Positions 9,901-20,450 of a stretch of 64,000 nucleotides of DNA are shown in pieces; the first letter of the stretch is position 1, and every line of letters starts with the position of its first letter. The translations under genes and the position numbers were made by a program. This DNA comes from Pseudomonas citronellolis. GTDB lineage: Bacteria > Pseudomonadota > Gammaproteobacteria > Pseudomonadales > Pseudomonadaceae. The notes below the pieces were generated by a model that saw only the letters and a list, made by a program, of their open reading frames with translations, ran no database searches and was not told where the DNA came from. Location of the stretch: contig NZ_FOLS01000027.1 in the NCBI RefSeq assembly GCF_900112375.1, positions 1 to 64,000 of the forward strand. Reading direction: 5' to 3'.

Positions 9901-10183
9901 GTAGGAGCGAGCTTGCTCGCGAACAGAGTTTCCCGGATACGCCGGCATCAGACCGACCTCCGCACCCTCTCCCCAGCCCTCGGCTGCGCGCCCCGCCCTG
10001 AAGGGAGAGGGGGCTTGTCCGTGCCGAGAGAGGAAATGGTTTCAGCTGGAAACCGCCGGAACCGCCGGCTAACGCCAAAACATCAGCGCACTCCGAACGG
10101 TCCCCTCTGGGTTAGGGAGAGGGAGTGGAGTTGAACCAGTGCACAGGTACCACCGGCGGGTTCGCGAGCAAGCTCGCTCCTAC
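9901..10183. repeat. Double composite intergenic repeat (REP - block - REP)
   Basis: The gap 9815-10240 has no gene beyond the palindrome at 9842. It contains an inverted REP (9901-9924), a long CT/GA block (9964-10130) that includes a GCTTGTCCGTGCC string, and a direct REP (10160-10183). One block is thus flanked by REPs pointing in opposite directions, as if two units were joined head to head. The block has an extra CGGCTGCGCGCCCCGCCCTG insert, found inverted at ~40.49 kb. Confidence 0.8.
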
Positions 10184-10196
10184 GAAAGCAGGCCCG

Positions 10197-10225
10197 AAAA
10201 CGAAAACGGGGCCTTGCGGCCCCGT
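10197..10225 (-). terminator. Intrinsic terminator of ygiQ
   Basis: Hairpin ACGGGGCC-TTGC-GGCCCCGT (10206-10225), followed in the minus-strand transcript by TTTTCGTTTT. It lies 16 bp after the ygiQ stop. Confidence 0.85.
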
Positions 10226-10240
10226 CATCGGTCATACAGC

Positions 10241-12514
<2,274 letters not shown>

Positions 12515-12719
12515 CTCTAGGAATAGGGTCGCGAAATCGCGGGCGCGGAATATAGCACAAAAAGTGAACAATTCCGACCGGGACGCTGGGGTTTTTCCCG
12601 GCGCGGGGCGACCGCCGGACGGGGACGATTGGCGGCGCCGCCGCAGTGGCAACTGGCTATACTCGCTCCACCGTCTCAACAGGCTTGGCCACAGCGGCCG
12701 GGAACAGGGAGTGTCAACC

Positions 12720-14597
12720 GTGCGTCATCTGTGGTGTCTGTTGTTCCTCCTGCTCGGTTGCGCCAGCGCCGTGGCCCAGCCCCTGGTGCTCGACGAACGG
12801 GCCAGCGGACGCTGGCTGAACGACGGCCTGATGCTGCTGGAAGACCCGGGCGCACGCCTGGACCTGCAACAGGCACGCGAGCAGGACGCCGCCTTCGTGC
12901 CCGCCAAGGGCCGCACCAGCGTCGGCCAGAGCCCCAACCCCTGGTGGCTGCGCCTGGACCTCGAGCGCCAGGCCACCCCGCCCGGCGGCTGGTGGCTGGA
13001 GGTGGACGCAGTGAACCTGCTCGACCTGCGCCTGTACCTGCCCGACGGCCAGGGCGGCTACCGCGAGCTGCGTTCGGGCGAGGCGGTGCCCTTCGCCGAG
13101 GGCCGCGACCGCAGCTACCGCCGCCCGGTGTTCCACCTGCCCGCCGGCGAGGGCCCGCTGCGCCTGTACCTGCGCAGCCTGGACCCGGCCGGCAACTCCT
13201 TCCCGCTGCGCATCTGGTCGCAGGACGACCTGCAGGACCATCGCGCCGAGACCAACCTGTTCCTCGGCGGCGTCTACGGGCTGATCGCCGCGCTGCTGCT
13301 GTACAACCTGTTCATCCTGGTCAGCCTGCGCGACCGCGCCTACTTCTGGTACGTGCTCACCACCGGCTTCGCCCTGCTGTTCAGCATGGGCATGACCGGC
13401 CACGCCTTCGAACTGCTCTGGCCCGGCGACGCGGTGCCCTGGTGGCTGAACCGCATCACCCTGCCCTCGCTGTGGGGCCTGTGCGTCACCCGCTTCACCC
13501 AGACGCTGCTGCAGACCCGCCGCAACGTGCCCTGGGCACACCACATGCTGACACTGAACTGCCTGCTGTACGTCGCCTCGGTGCTGCTCAACGTCTTCGT
13601 CGGCCGCTCCGAGGCCGGCTGGGTACTGGCCACCACCACCTTCGTCGGCATCCCGGCGGCACTCGGCGCGGCCATCACCCGCTCGCTGCAGGGCTCGCTG
13701 CCGGCGCGCCTGTACCTGGTGGGCTTCGGCCTGGTGCTGTCCAGCGTGAGCATCTCGGTGATGCGCGCCCTGGGCGTGGTGCAGCCGTCGCCGACCACCG
13801 CCTACCTGTTCCCGGTATCGGTGGCCATGGAGTCCATCCTGTTCTCCTTCGCCCTGACCTCGCGCATCCAGGAACTCAAGCGCGAGAAGGCCCAGGCCCT
13901 GGAGCAGGCCAACCGCGAGAAGAGCGCGCGCATGACCCTGCTGCAGAGCGCGCAGAACGACCTGGCGCAGGCCGTGGCGGCGCGCACCGCCGAGCTGACG
14001 CAGAGCAACCGCCTGCTGCTCGAACGCGAGGCCCAGCTGCGCCATGCCGCGCACAACGATCCCCTCACCGGGCTGCCCAACCGCCGCTACCTGGTGGAGC
14101 ACGCCGAGCAGGCGTTGCAGCAGGCCCAGCAGAACAGCGAGAGCCTGGCGCTGATGCTGATCGACCTCGACCACTTCAAGCCGATCAACGACACCCACGG
14201 CCACGACGCCGGCGACTTCATGCTCCAGCACGTCGGCCACCGCCTGCGCCAGTGCGTACGCTCCAGCGACTGCGTGGCGCGCCTGGGCGGCGACGAATTC
14301 GCCGCGCTGGTATCCGGCCCCGACGCCGAAGGCCACGCCCGGGAGATCGCCGTGCGCCTGCTCAGCGAGCTGTCGCGGCCGGTGCAGTTCGACCGCCTGG
14401 AACTGAGCATCACCCCAAGCATCGGCGTAGCCATCTACCCGCGCCACGCGCTGCAGTTCGCCAAGCTGTACAAGGCCGCCGACCAGGCGCTGTACCAGGT
14501 CAAGGGCAGCGGCAGGGCCAGCTATGCGCTGGCCGGGGAGGACGGCAACGGTGACTTCTGGCTGGAAACGCTGAAGACTTCGGACCGGCTGGTCTAG
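12720..14597 (+). CDS. nicD: Membrane diguanylate cyclase with 7TMR-DISM sensor (NicD-like)
   Basis: I chose the GTG at 12720 because AGGGA lies nine bases upstream and a clean signal peptide follows ([19 protein letters not shown]). The 625-residue product has a periplasmic 7TMR-DISMED2 domain (~25-165), seven membrane helices (~175-390), a coiled-coil linker, and a GGDEF domain with an intact GGDEF (523-527). An RxxD product-inhibition site (RSSD, 514-517) lies five residues before it. It should make c-di-GMP. Its position between ygiQ and alr matches P. aeruginosa NicD (PA4929), implicated in nutrient-induced dispersion. The stop codon interlocks with that of the convergent alr gene. Confidence 0.9.
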   Translation: MRHLWCLLFLLLGCASAVAQPLVLDERASGRWLNDGLMLLEDPGARLDLQQAREQDAAFVPAKGRTSVGQSPNPWWLRLDLERQATPPGGWWLEVDAVNLLDLRLYLPDGQGGYRELRSGEAVPFAEGRDRSYRRPVFHLPAGEGPLRLYLRSLDPAGNSFPLRIWSQDDLQDHRAETNLFLGGVYGLIAALLLYNLFILVSLRDRAYFWYVLTTGFALLFSMGMTGHAFELLWPGDAVPWWLNRITLPSLWGLCVTRFTQTLLQTRRNVPWAHHMLTLNCLLYVASVLLNVFVGRSEAGWVLATTTFVGIPAALGAAITRSLQGSLPARLYLVGFGLVLSSVSISVMRALGVVQPSPTTAYLFPVSVAMESILFSFALTSRIQELKREKAQALEQANREKSARMTLLQSAQNDLAQAVAARTAELTQSNRLLLEREAQLRHAAHNDPLTGLPNRRYLVEHAEQALQQAQQNSESLALMLIDLDHFKPINDTHGHDAGDFMLQHVGHRLRQCVRSSDCVARLGGDEFAALVSGPDAEGHAREIAVRLLSELSRPVQFDRLELSITPSIGVAIYPRHALQFAKLYKAADQALYQVKGSGRASYALAGEDGNGDFWLETLKTSDRLV

Positions 14598-15670
14598 GCG
14601 CTGTACTTGCGCGGCACCCGCGCGGTGACCTTGGTCAGCAGCTCGTAGCCGATGGTGCCGGCGTGGGCGGCCACTTCGTCCACCGCCAGCTGCGTGCCCC
14701 AGAGTTCCACCGGGGCGCCAACGGTGGCTTCGGGCAGGTCGGTGAGGTCCACCGCCAGCATGTCCATGGAGACCCGGCCGGCCAGCGGCGCGCGCTGGCC
14801 GGCGACCAACACTGGAGTGCCGCTGGGCGCGTGGCGTGGGTAGCCGTCGGCGTAGCCACAACTCACGGTGCCGATGCGCGACGGCCGTTCGGCCACCCAG
14901 GTGGCGCCGTAGCCGACGCTCTCGCCTACTGCCACCTCGCGGATGGACATCACCTGCGCGTGCAGGCCCATGGCCGGGCGCAGGCCCATCTCGGCCGCGC
15001 CCAGGTCGGCGAAGGGCGAGGCGCCGTAGAGCATGATGCCGGGGCGGATCCAGTCCATGTGCGCCGCCGGGATGCTCAGCACGGCGGCGGAATTGGCCAG
15101 CGAGCGCTGGTCGAAGTCCAGGTCGAGCAGGCCGAGGAAGCATTCCAGCTGGTCCTCGGTGAGCGTGTGGCCGCGCTCGTCGGCGCAGGCGAAGTGGCTC
15201 ATCAGGTTCAGCTCGGCGACCTGCGGGGCGCCGCGCAGGCTCGGGAAGACCGCGCGCAGGGCCTCGGCGGAGAAGCCCAGGCGGTGCATGCCCGAATCCA
15301 GCTTGAGCCAGACGTTGAGCGGGTGCGGCAGGTTGCTGGCCAGCAGCGTCGCCAGTTGCTCCGGGCCCTGTATGGCGATGTCCAGGCGCAGTTGCGAGGC
15401 CACCAGGAACTCGCTCGGCTCGAAGCAGCCCTCCAGCAGCAGGATGCGCGTGGTGCCGTGCAGCGCGCGGACCTCGGCGGCCTCTTCCAGGCAGGCCACG
15501 GCGAAGCCATCGGCCTCGTCACGCAGCGCGGTCACCACCTCGCGCACGCCATGCCCGTAGGCATTGGCCTTGACCACGGCGAACGCCTCGCGGCCCGGCG
15601 CGCAGCGCTTGGCCAGGGCGTAGTTGTGCTGGATGGCGGAGAGGTCGATATGGGCGATAAGGGGGCGCAT
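14594..15670 (-). CDS. alr: Alanine racemase
   Basis: A 358-residue PLP-dependent enzyme converting L- to D-alanine for peptidoglycan. The PLP lysine is Lys34 (VVKANAYGHG) and the second catalytic base Tyr254 (SVGYGATW). The usual family length (~357-360) supports the start MRPLIAHIDL at 15670. An in-frame ATG further upstream would add residues encoded by a heptanucleotide repeat and is not credible. The TAG stop shares the palindrome CTAG with the nicD stop, so the convergent genes overlap by four bases with no room for a terminator. It is downstream of dnaB, as in P. aeruginosa. Confidence 0.95.
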   Translation of the reverse strand: MRPLIAHIDLSAIQHNYALAKRCAPGREAFAVVKANAYGHGVREVVTALRDEADGFAVACLEEAAEVRALHGTTRILLLEGCFEPSEFLVASQLRLDIAIQGPEQLATLLASNLPHPLNVWLKLDSGMHRLGFSAEALRAVFPSLRGAPQVAELNLMSHFACADERGHTLTEDQLECFLGLLDLDFDQRSLANSAAVLSIPAAHMDWIRPGIMLYGASPFADLGAAEMGLRPAMGLHAQVMSIREVAVGESVGYGATWVAERPSRIGTVSCGYADGYPRHAPSGTPVLVAGQRAPLAGRVSMDMLAVDLTDLPEATVGAPVELWGTQLAVDEVAAHAGTIGYELLTKVTARVPRKYSA

Positions 15671-15680
15671 GGGGGTCCAG

Positions 15681-15724
15681 GCTGAAGGCTGAAGGCTGAA
15701 GGCTGAAGGCTGAAGGCTGAAGGC
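15681..15724. repeat. Heptanucleotide tandem repeat upstream of alr
   Basis: About six perfect copies of GGCTGAA lie in the 119-bp gap between dnaB and alr. The array ends 10 bp before the alr start codon and so occupies the ribosome-binding region. Seven is not a multiple of three, so copy-number change would alter frame and spacing. No Shine-Dalgarno sequence is evident between the array and ATG. Confidence 0.9.
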
Positions 15725-15789
15725 AAACAGCATAACCCCCGGCCACTCCGCATCAAGCTCTTACGTACAGCCTCCAGCCTTGCTCGTCT

Positions 15790-17184
15790 TTATTCGTCTT
15801 CGAAGTTGTACATGCCCGGGGCGAGGTTCTCGAAGCGGGTGAAGCGGCCGAGGAAGGCCAGGCGCACGGTGCCGATGGGGCCGTTACGCTGTTTGCCGAT
15901 GATGATTTCGGCCACGCCCTTGAACTCGGTTTCCGGGTGGTACACCTCGTCGCGGTAGACGAACATGATCACGTCGGCGTCCTGCTCGATCGCCCCGGAT
16001 TCGCGAAGGTCGGAGTTCACCGGGCGCTTGTTCGGGCGCTGTTCCAGGGAGCGGTTGAGCTGCGACAGCGCTACCACCGGGCAGTTGAATTCCTTGGCCA
16101 GGGCCTTGAGCGAGCGGGAGATCTCGGAGATCTCGTTGGTGCGGTTGTCGCCGGAGGAACCGGGGATCTGCATCAGTTGCAGGTAGTCCACCATGATCAA
16201 GGCGATCTCGCCGTGCTCGCGGGCCAGGCGCCGGGTGCGCGCGCGCATTTCCGAGGGCGAGATGCCGGCGGTGTCGTCGATGAACAGCTTGCGCTCGTTG
16301 AGCAGGTTGACCGCCGAGGTCAGGCGCGGCCAGTCGTCGTCCTCCAGCTTCCCCGAACGCACCTTGGTCTGGTCGATGCGGCCCAGGGACGAAAGCATAC
16401 GCATCACGATCGAGTCCGAAGGCATCTCCAGGGAGTACACCAGCACCACCTTGTCGGTGCGCAGCACGGCGTTCTCCACCAGGTTCATGGCGAAGGTGGT
16501 CTTGCCCATGGACGGACGGCCGGCGACGATGACCAGGTCGGCCGGCTGCAGGCCGCTGGTCTTCTCGTCGAGATCGGTGAAGCCGGTGGAGATGCCGGTG
16601 AAGGCGTCGTTGGTGTTGAACAGGTGGTCGATCCGGTCGATCGTCTTCACCAGGATGTCGCCGATGCCCACCGGGCCGCCGGTCTTCGGCCGCGCCTCGG
16701 CGATCTCGAAGATGCGCCGCTCGGCTTCGTCGAGCACCTCGTTGGCGCTGCGGCCCTCGGGGTTGAAGGCGCTGTCGGCGATGTCGCTGCTGATGCCGAT
16801 CAGTTGGCGCAGGGTGGCGCGCTCGCGGATGATCTGCGCGTAGGCCTTGATGTTCGCCACCGAGGGGGTGTTCTTCGCCAGCTCGGCCAGGTAGGCCAGG
16901 CCGCCGACCTGCGACAGCTGGCCTTCGCGCTCCAGCAGCTCGGAGAGGGTCACCACGTCGATCGGCTGGTTGCCTTCGGCGAGCTTGTACACCGCGCGGA
17001 AGATCAGGCGGTGGTCATGGCGGTAGAAGTCGCCATCGGACACCGCGTCCGACACCCGCTCCCAGGCGTTGTTATCGAGCATCAGGCCACCCAGCACCGC
17101 CTGTTCGGCTTCGATCGAATGCGGCGGCACCTTGAGGGTGGCCGTTTGCAGGTCGTATTGCTCGGGGACGGTGATGTCGTTCAT
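15790..17184 (-). CDS. dnaB: Replicative DNA helicase DnaB
   Basis: A 464-residue hexameric helicase of the replication fork, the same length I recall for P. aeruginosa DnaB. The N-terminal DnaB domain (~25-125) starts PPHSIEAEQAVLGGLMLDN. The RecA-like domain has Walker A GRPSMGKTTFA and Walker B-type IMVDYLQLM, followed by SRSLKALAKEFNCPVVALSQ. The start at 17184 (MNDITVPEQYDL) fits the family. No intein interrupts the helicase domain. It lies just beyond the terminator of the ribosomal protein operon and upstream of alr. Confidence 0.97.
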   Translation of the reverse strand: MNDITVPEQYDLQTATLKVPPHSIEAEQAVLGGLMLDNNAWERVSDAVSDGDFYRHDHRLIFRAVYKLAEGNQPIDVVTLSELLEREGQLSQVGGLAYLAELAKNTPSVANIKAYAQIIRERATLRQLIGISSDIADSAFNPEGRSANEVLDEAERRIFEIAEARPKTGGPVGIGDILVKTIDRIDHLFNTNDAFTGISTGFTDLDEKTSGLQPADLVIVAGRPSMGKTTFAMNLVENAVLRTDKVVLVYSLEMPSDSIVMRMLSSLGRIDQTKVRSGKLEDDDWPRLTSAVNLLNERKLFIDDTAGISPSEMRARTRRLAREHGEIALIMVDYLQLMQIPGSSGDNRTNEISEISRSLKALAKEFNCPVVALSQLNRSLEQRPNKRPVNSDLRESGAIEQDADVIMFVYRDEVYHPETEFKGVAEIIIGKQRNGPIGTVRLAFLGRFTRFENLAPGMYNFEDE

Positions 17185-17215
17185 GGGGCTCGGCGCAGGA
17201 AACTCGGATGGATGC

Positions 17216-17256
17216 AGAAAAACAAAGGGCACGGACCGCTAGGCGGTACCGTGCCC
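17216..17256 (-). terminator. Terminator of the rpsF-rplI operon
   Basis: Strong hairpin (17227-17256) with arms GGGCACGG.CCGC / GCGGTACCGTGCCC and one bulge, followed in the minus-strand transcript by TTTGTTTTT. It lies between rplI and dnaB. Confidence 0.85.
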
Positions 17257-17315
17257 GATGTTAGCGAACTGCCGCGTCCACGCAAGGTGTCCACGGCGTC
17301 GCAGCGACGGATCGC

Positions 17316-17762
17316 TTACTCGGCGACGACGACCACGTGCAGGGTCGCTTCGACGTCGGTGTGCAGTTGCACTTCGATGTCGTATTCGCCGACGGTGCGC
17401 AGGGCACCGTTGGGCAGGCGCACTTCGGCCTTTTCCAGCGGGTAGCCGGCAGCGGAGACCGCTTCGGCGATATCGCGGGTGCCGATCGAGCCGAACAGCT
17501 TGCCTTCGTCGCCGGCGTGGGCGCCGATGGTGACGATCAGCTCGGCCAGTTGGGCGGCACGGGCTTCAGCGTCGGCCTTCTTGGCGGCAGCGGCCTTTTC
17601 CAGCTCGGCGCGGCGCTCTTCGAAAGCAGCGACGTTGGCCGGGGTAGCGGCGGTGGCCTTGCCCTGCGGCAGCAGGTAGTTACGGGCGTAGCCGCCCTTG
17701 ACGTTCAGTTTGTCGCCCAGGTTGCCCAGTTTGGCGATCTTTTCCAGCAGGATGACTTCCAT
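17316..17762 (-). CDS. rplI: 50S ribosomal protein L9
   Basis: 148 residues beginning [20 protein letters not shown], with the N-domain [13 protein letters not shown] signature of L9, a long connecting helix (~45-75, [20 protein letters not shown]) and the C-terminal RNA-binding domain. It is the last gene of the rpsF-rpsR-membrane protein-rplI operon, 21 bp after the membrane protein, and is followed by a strong terminator. Confidence 0.97.
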   Translation of the reverse strand: MEVILLEKIAKLGNLGDKLNVKGGYARNYLLPQGKATAATPANVAAFEERRAELEKAAAAKKADAEARAAQLAELIVTIGAHAGDEGKLFGSIGTRDIAEAVSAAGYPLEKAEVRLPNGALRTVGEYDIEVQLHTDVEATLHVVVVAE

Positions 17763-17783
17763 TTGAGTCTTACCTCTTAACTT

Positions 17784-18653
17784 TTAACCTTCACCGTTCG
17801 TGGAGCCCTGGCGACGTACCAGGCGACCACGAAAATCAAACAGACTATCGACGACAGCAACCAGACAGATCACATTCCCCAGCATCAGCGCCAGGCCGTA
17901 CAACAGCACCAGCCAGAACCCCGGCAGGCGTTTCAGCGCGACCAGCCCGTGACCGAGCGCGAGCCCGGCGAACAGCAGCGGCACGGCGCACAACGGCGCC
18001 ACCACGGCGAACTGCGGGCCCAGCAGCGGCACCACCAGCACGCCCAGCAGCAGCGCGATGGCCACCGCCGGCGCCAGGCGCAGCGCGCGAAACTCGCGGC
18101 CGAACCCTTGCGGGTTGTACAACGCCGCTTGCCAGTAGCGCGCCAGCATCAGGCACAACAGGCTGATGACCTGCAGCGAGGCGGCCAGCAGGCCGGTAAC
18201 GGCCGGCACCAGCCCCGCTTGCAGCTCGGCCTGCTGGTCCGCCGAAAGCTTCGCTTCCGACAGCACCTGCGGCAGCACCTTGCCAAACGCCTCCGCCAGA
18301 CCTTGAACCAGCCCGGCGGATACCGTGCTCAACAGCAGCACGTAGAACACGCCCAACACCACGCTGGCCAGCATGACCCGATTCCAGGACATGCTGGAGC
18401 GCAACACCTGCGCCAGGACCGCCGAACCCAGCATCACCAGGGTGACCGTGGGGTCGCCCAGGTACCACCAGGCCAGGGCCGGGAGCAGCGCCCAGGCCAG
18501 GATGCCAATGGCATCTCCGGTTCCCCGGCGCAGCAGCACCAGGCTGCCGGCGGCGGCACCGAGCCAGAAGAACGGCTGCAGTACCGCGGCTGCGACGACC
18601 ACCAGGGTCGCCTGCATGCGGCCTCGCATGACGAATTCAGCCAATGCGCGCAT
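17784..18653 (-). CDS. Multi-pass membrane protein in the ribosomal operon (YybS/DUF2232-like)
   Basis: A 289-residue protein with about eight hydrophobic membrane segments and short polar loops (for example WLGAAAGSLVLLRRGTGDAI and a C-terminal LVLLYGLALMLGNVICLVAV). I see no catalytic motif. A membrane protein at this position between rpsR and rplI is conserved in Pseudomonas (PA4933 in PAO1, from memory), while E. coli has priB there. It resembles YybS/DUF2232 membrane proteins in topology, but this assignment is tentative. Function unknown. Confidence 0.75.
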   Translation of the reverse strand: MRALAEFVMRGRMQATLVVVAAAVLQPFFWLGAAAGSLVLLRRGTGDAIGILAWALLPALAWWYLGDPTVTLVMLGSAVLAQVLRSSMSWNRVMLASVVLGVFYVLLLSTVSAGLVQGLAEAFGKVLPQVLSEAKLSADQQAELQAGLVPAVTGLLAASLQVISLLCLMLARYWQAALYNPQGFGREFRALRLAPAVAIALLLGVLVVPLLGPQFAVVAPLCAVPLLFAGLALGHGLVALKRLPGFWLVLLYGLALMLGNVICLVAVVDSLFDFRGRLVRRQGSTNGEG

Positions 18654-18688
18654 GCGATCTATCCATCAAGGCTACGTCGACTGCCCGA

Positions 18689-18919
18689 TCAACGGCCGTG
18701 GCTGTCGGTGTAGGGAAGCAGGGCCAGGTAGCGAGCGCGCTTGATGGCGGTCGACAGCTGACGCTGGTACTTGGCCTTGGTGCCGGTGATGCGGCTCGGA
18801 ACGATCTTGCCGGTTTCGGAAACGTAGGCCTTCAGGGTGTTGAGATCTTTGTAATCGATCTCCTTGACGCCTTCAGCGGTGAAACGGCAGAACTTACGAC
18901 GACGGAAGAAACGTGCCAT
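18689..18919 (-). CDS. rpsR: 30S ribosomal protein S18
   Basis: 76 residues, [20 protein letters not shown], ending in the conserved [17 protein letters not shown]. It binds S6 as a heterodimer in the 30S platform. It begins 29 bp after rpsF. A Cys in the RRRKFCRF segment is of the kind seen in zinc-containing S18 variants, but the full C+ motif is not present. Confidence 0.97.
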   Translation of the reverse strand: MARFFRRRKFCRFTAEGVKEIDYKDLNTLKAYVSETGKIVPSRITGTKAKYQRQLSTAIKRARYLALLPYTDSHGR

Positions 18920-18948
18920 GTTATCGGCTCCTCAATACTGGTCCGGGA

Positions 18949-19365
18949 TTACTCGTCGGCGCTGTCGCGGCTGTCTTCGCCGTCAGCGGACTCGTTTTCG
19001 TTGGCGTCGGGACGCTCACGGCGCTCACGGCGCTCGTTGCGGCTCTCTTCGGCCTTCAGCATTTCGGACTGGCCGGTAACGGCTTCGTCGCGACGGATCA
19101 CCAGGTTACGGATGACGGCGTCGTTGTAGCGGAAGTTGTCTTCCAGCTCGGCCAGGGCCTTGGCGCTGCACTCGACGTTCAGCAGAACGTAGTGAGCCTT
19201 GTGCACGTTGTTGATGGCGTAAGCCAGCTGACGACGGCCCCAGTCTTCCAGGCGGTGAACCTTGCCACCGTCTTCTTCGATGACCTTGGTGTAACGCTCG
19301 ACCATGCCACCGACTTGCTCGCTCTGGTCCGGGTGAACCAGGAACACGATTTCGTAATGACGCAT
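18949..19365 (-). CDS. rpsF: 30S ribosomal protein S6
   Basis: 138 residues, [20 protein letters not shown]. It has the standard ferredoxin-like S6 fold followed by an acidic tail from ~105 ([20 protein letters not shown]) of the kind glutamylated by RimK in other gammaproteobacteria. An AAGGAG ribosome-binding site precedes the ATG. It is the first gene of its operon, with a promoter at 19481-19509 and a structured leader that resembles the S6:S18 binding motif. Confidence 0.97.
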   Translation of the reverse strand: MRHYEIVFLVHPDQSEQVGGMVERYTKVIEEDGGKVHRLEDWGRRQLAYAINNVHKAHYVLLNVECSAKALAELEDNFRYNDAVIRNLVIRRDEAVTGQSEMLKAEESRNERRERRERPDANENESADGEDSRDSADE

Positions 19366-19430
19366 AAATGCTCCTTACGGGTTGCAGCCTGCCGACGATG
19401 CGGTCAGGCAAGGAGTGAATGTCTTTTTGA

Positions 19431-19473
19431 CTTGCCGACAGGTGGACGCGTAAGCGCCTGCCCGGACGGCAAG
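19431..19473 (-). promoter_or_regulatory. Candidate S6:S18 autoregulatory leader of rpsF
   Basis: In the minus-strand transcript this is a stem (CTTGCCG/CGGCAAG) with an asymmetric internal loop that contains CCG on the 5' side against a single U, then an inner CAGG/CCUG helix and a small apical hairpin. An exposed CCG in an asymmetric loop is the hallmark of the mRNA element bound by the S6:S18 complex in other bacteria. It begins within a few bases of the predicted transcription start and ~65 nt before the rpsF ATG. Confidence 0.55.
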
Positions 19474-19480
19474 GGGCGAC

Positions 19481-19509
19481 ATTCTAGAGAAGGGGGGAAG
19501 GCGGCGCAA
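19481..19509 (-). promoter_or_regulatory. Promoter of the rpsF operon
   Basis: Minus-strand -35 TTGCGC, 17-bp spacer, -10 TAGAAT, then a GC-rich discriminator (GTCGCCCC) as expected of stringently controlled ribosomal promoters. The predicted start is near 19474. Confidence 0.6.
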
Positions 19510-19571
19510 GGCAATTGATGAATATTTGAGCAGCTACAGGCTACAGGCGAAGAGCATGTGCGGGGCTCTTC

Positions 19572-19643
19572 GTAGGAGCGAGCTTGCTCGCGAACCGGGC
19601 GGGCACGGTGCCGAGGTTGGTTCGCGAGCAAGCTCGCTCCTAC
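19572..19643. repeat. Pair of inverted REP-like palindromes
   Basis: Two copies of the GCGAGCAAGCTCGC-core element (19572-19595 and 19620-19643) in opposite orientation, 24 bp apart, forming a BIME-like unit. The gap 19366-19700 otherwise contains only the rpsF promoter and leader, plus a short GCTTGCA direct repeat near 19678-19694, after the rlmB stop. Confidence 0.85.
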
Positions 19644-19700
19644 AGGGAGGACGGGACTGGCTCTTCGCTCTTGCCTGCAGCTTGCAGCTTGCAGCCGCTC

Positions 19701-20450
19701 TTAGGCCTTTTTCGCCTGGCGCTGCCGGACGATCTCGAACAGGCACACACCGGTGGCCACCGACACGTTCAGACTGCTGACGCTGCCGCCCATGGGCAGC
19801 TTGGCCAGGTAGTCGCAGTGCTCGCGGGTCAGGCGGCGCATGCCCTTGCCTTCGGCGCCCATGACCAGCACGGTGGGGCCGGTGAGGTCCAGTTCGTAGA
19901 GGGTCTGGGTCGCCTCGCCGGCCGTGCCGACCACCCACAGGCCGCGCTGCTGGAGCTTTTCCAGGGTGCGCGCGAGGTTGGTCACGGCCACCAGCGGGAT
20001 CACTTCGGCGGCGCCGCAGGCGACCTTGCGCACGGTGGCGTTGAGGGTCGCCGACTTGTCCTTCGGCACTATCACCGCCAGCGCGCCGGCAGCATCGGCG
20101 GTGCGCAGGCAGGCGCCGAGGTTGTGCGGGTCGGTGACGCCGTCCAGGGCCAGCAGCAAGGCCGGCCCCGGAGTGCGCTCGAGCAGCTCCTCGAGCATGT
20201 TCTCGCCCCACACCTGGCTAGGGCTGACCTCGGCGACCACGCCCTGGTGCACGCCCTCGGCCCACTCGTCGAGCTCCTTGCGGTCACGGGTGCCCACCGG
20301 CACCCGCGTCTGCCCGGCCAGTTCCACCAGCGCCTGGACCCGCGGGTCGTGCCGCCCCTCGGCCAGCCACAGCTGCTTGACGCGCTTGGGGTGATGACGC
20401 AGCAGCGCCTCTACGGCGTGCACGCCGTAGACCCTTTCCCACTGGCTCAT
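19701..20450 (-). CDS. rlmB: 23S rRNA (Gm2251) 2'-O-methyltransferase
   Basis: 249 residues, MSQWERVYGVHAVEALLRHH, a SPOUT/TrmH family enzyme. There is a small N-terminal substrate-binding domain, then the knotted domain with the motifs LALDGVTDPHNLGACLRTAD, VMGAEGKGMRRLT and GGSVSSLNVSVATGVCLFE. It methylates G2251 in the 23S rRNA P loop. The ATG overlaps the stop of rnr by four bases, so it is coupled to RNase R as in other gammaproteobacteria. Confidence 0.95.
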   Translation of the reverse strand: MSQWERVYGVHAVEALLRHHPKRVKQLWLAEGRHDPRVQALVELAGQTRVPVGTRDRKELDEWAEGVHQGVVAEVSPSQVWGENMLEELLERTPGPALLLALDGVTDPHNLGACLRTADAAGALAVIVPKDKSATLNATVRKVACGAAEVIPLVAVTNLARTLEKLQQRGLWVVGTAGEATQTLYELDLTGPTVLVMGAEGKGMRRLTREHCDYLAKLPMGGSVSSLNVSVATGVCLFEIVRQRQAKKA

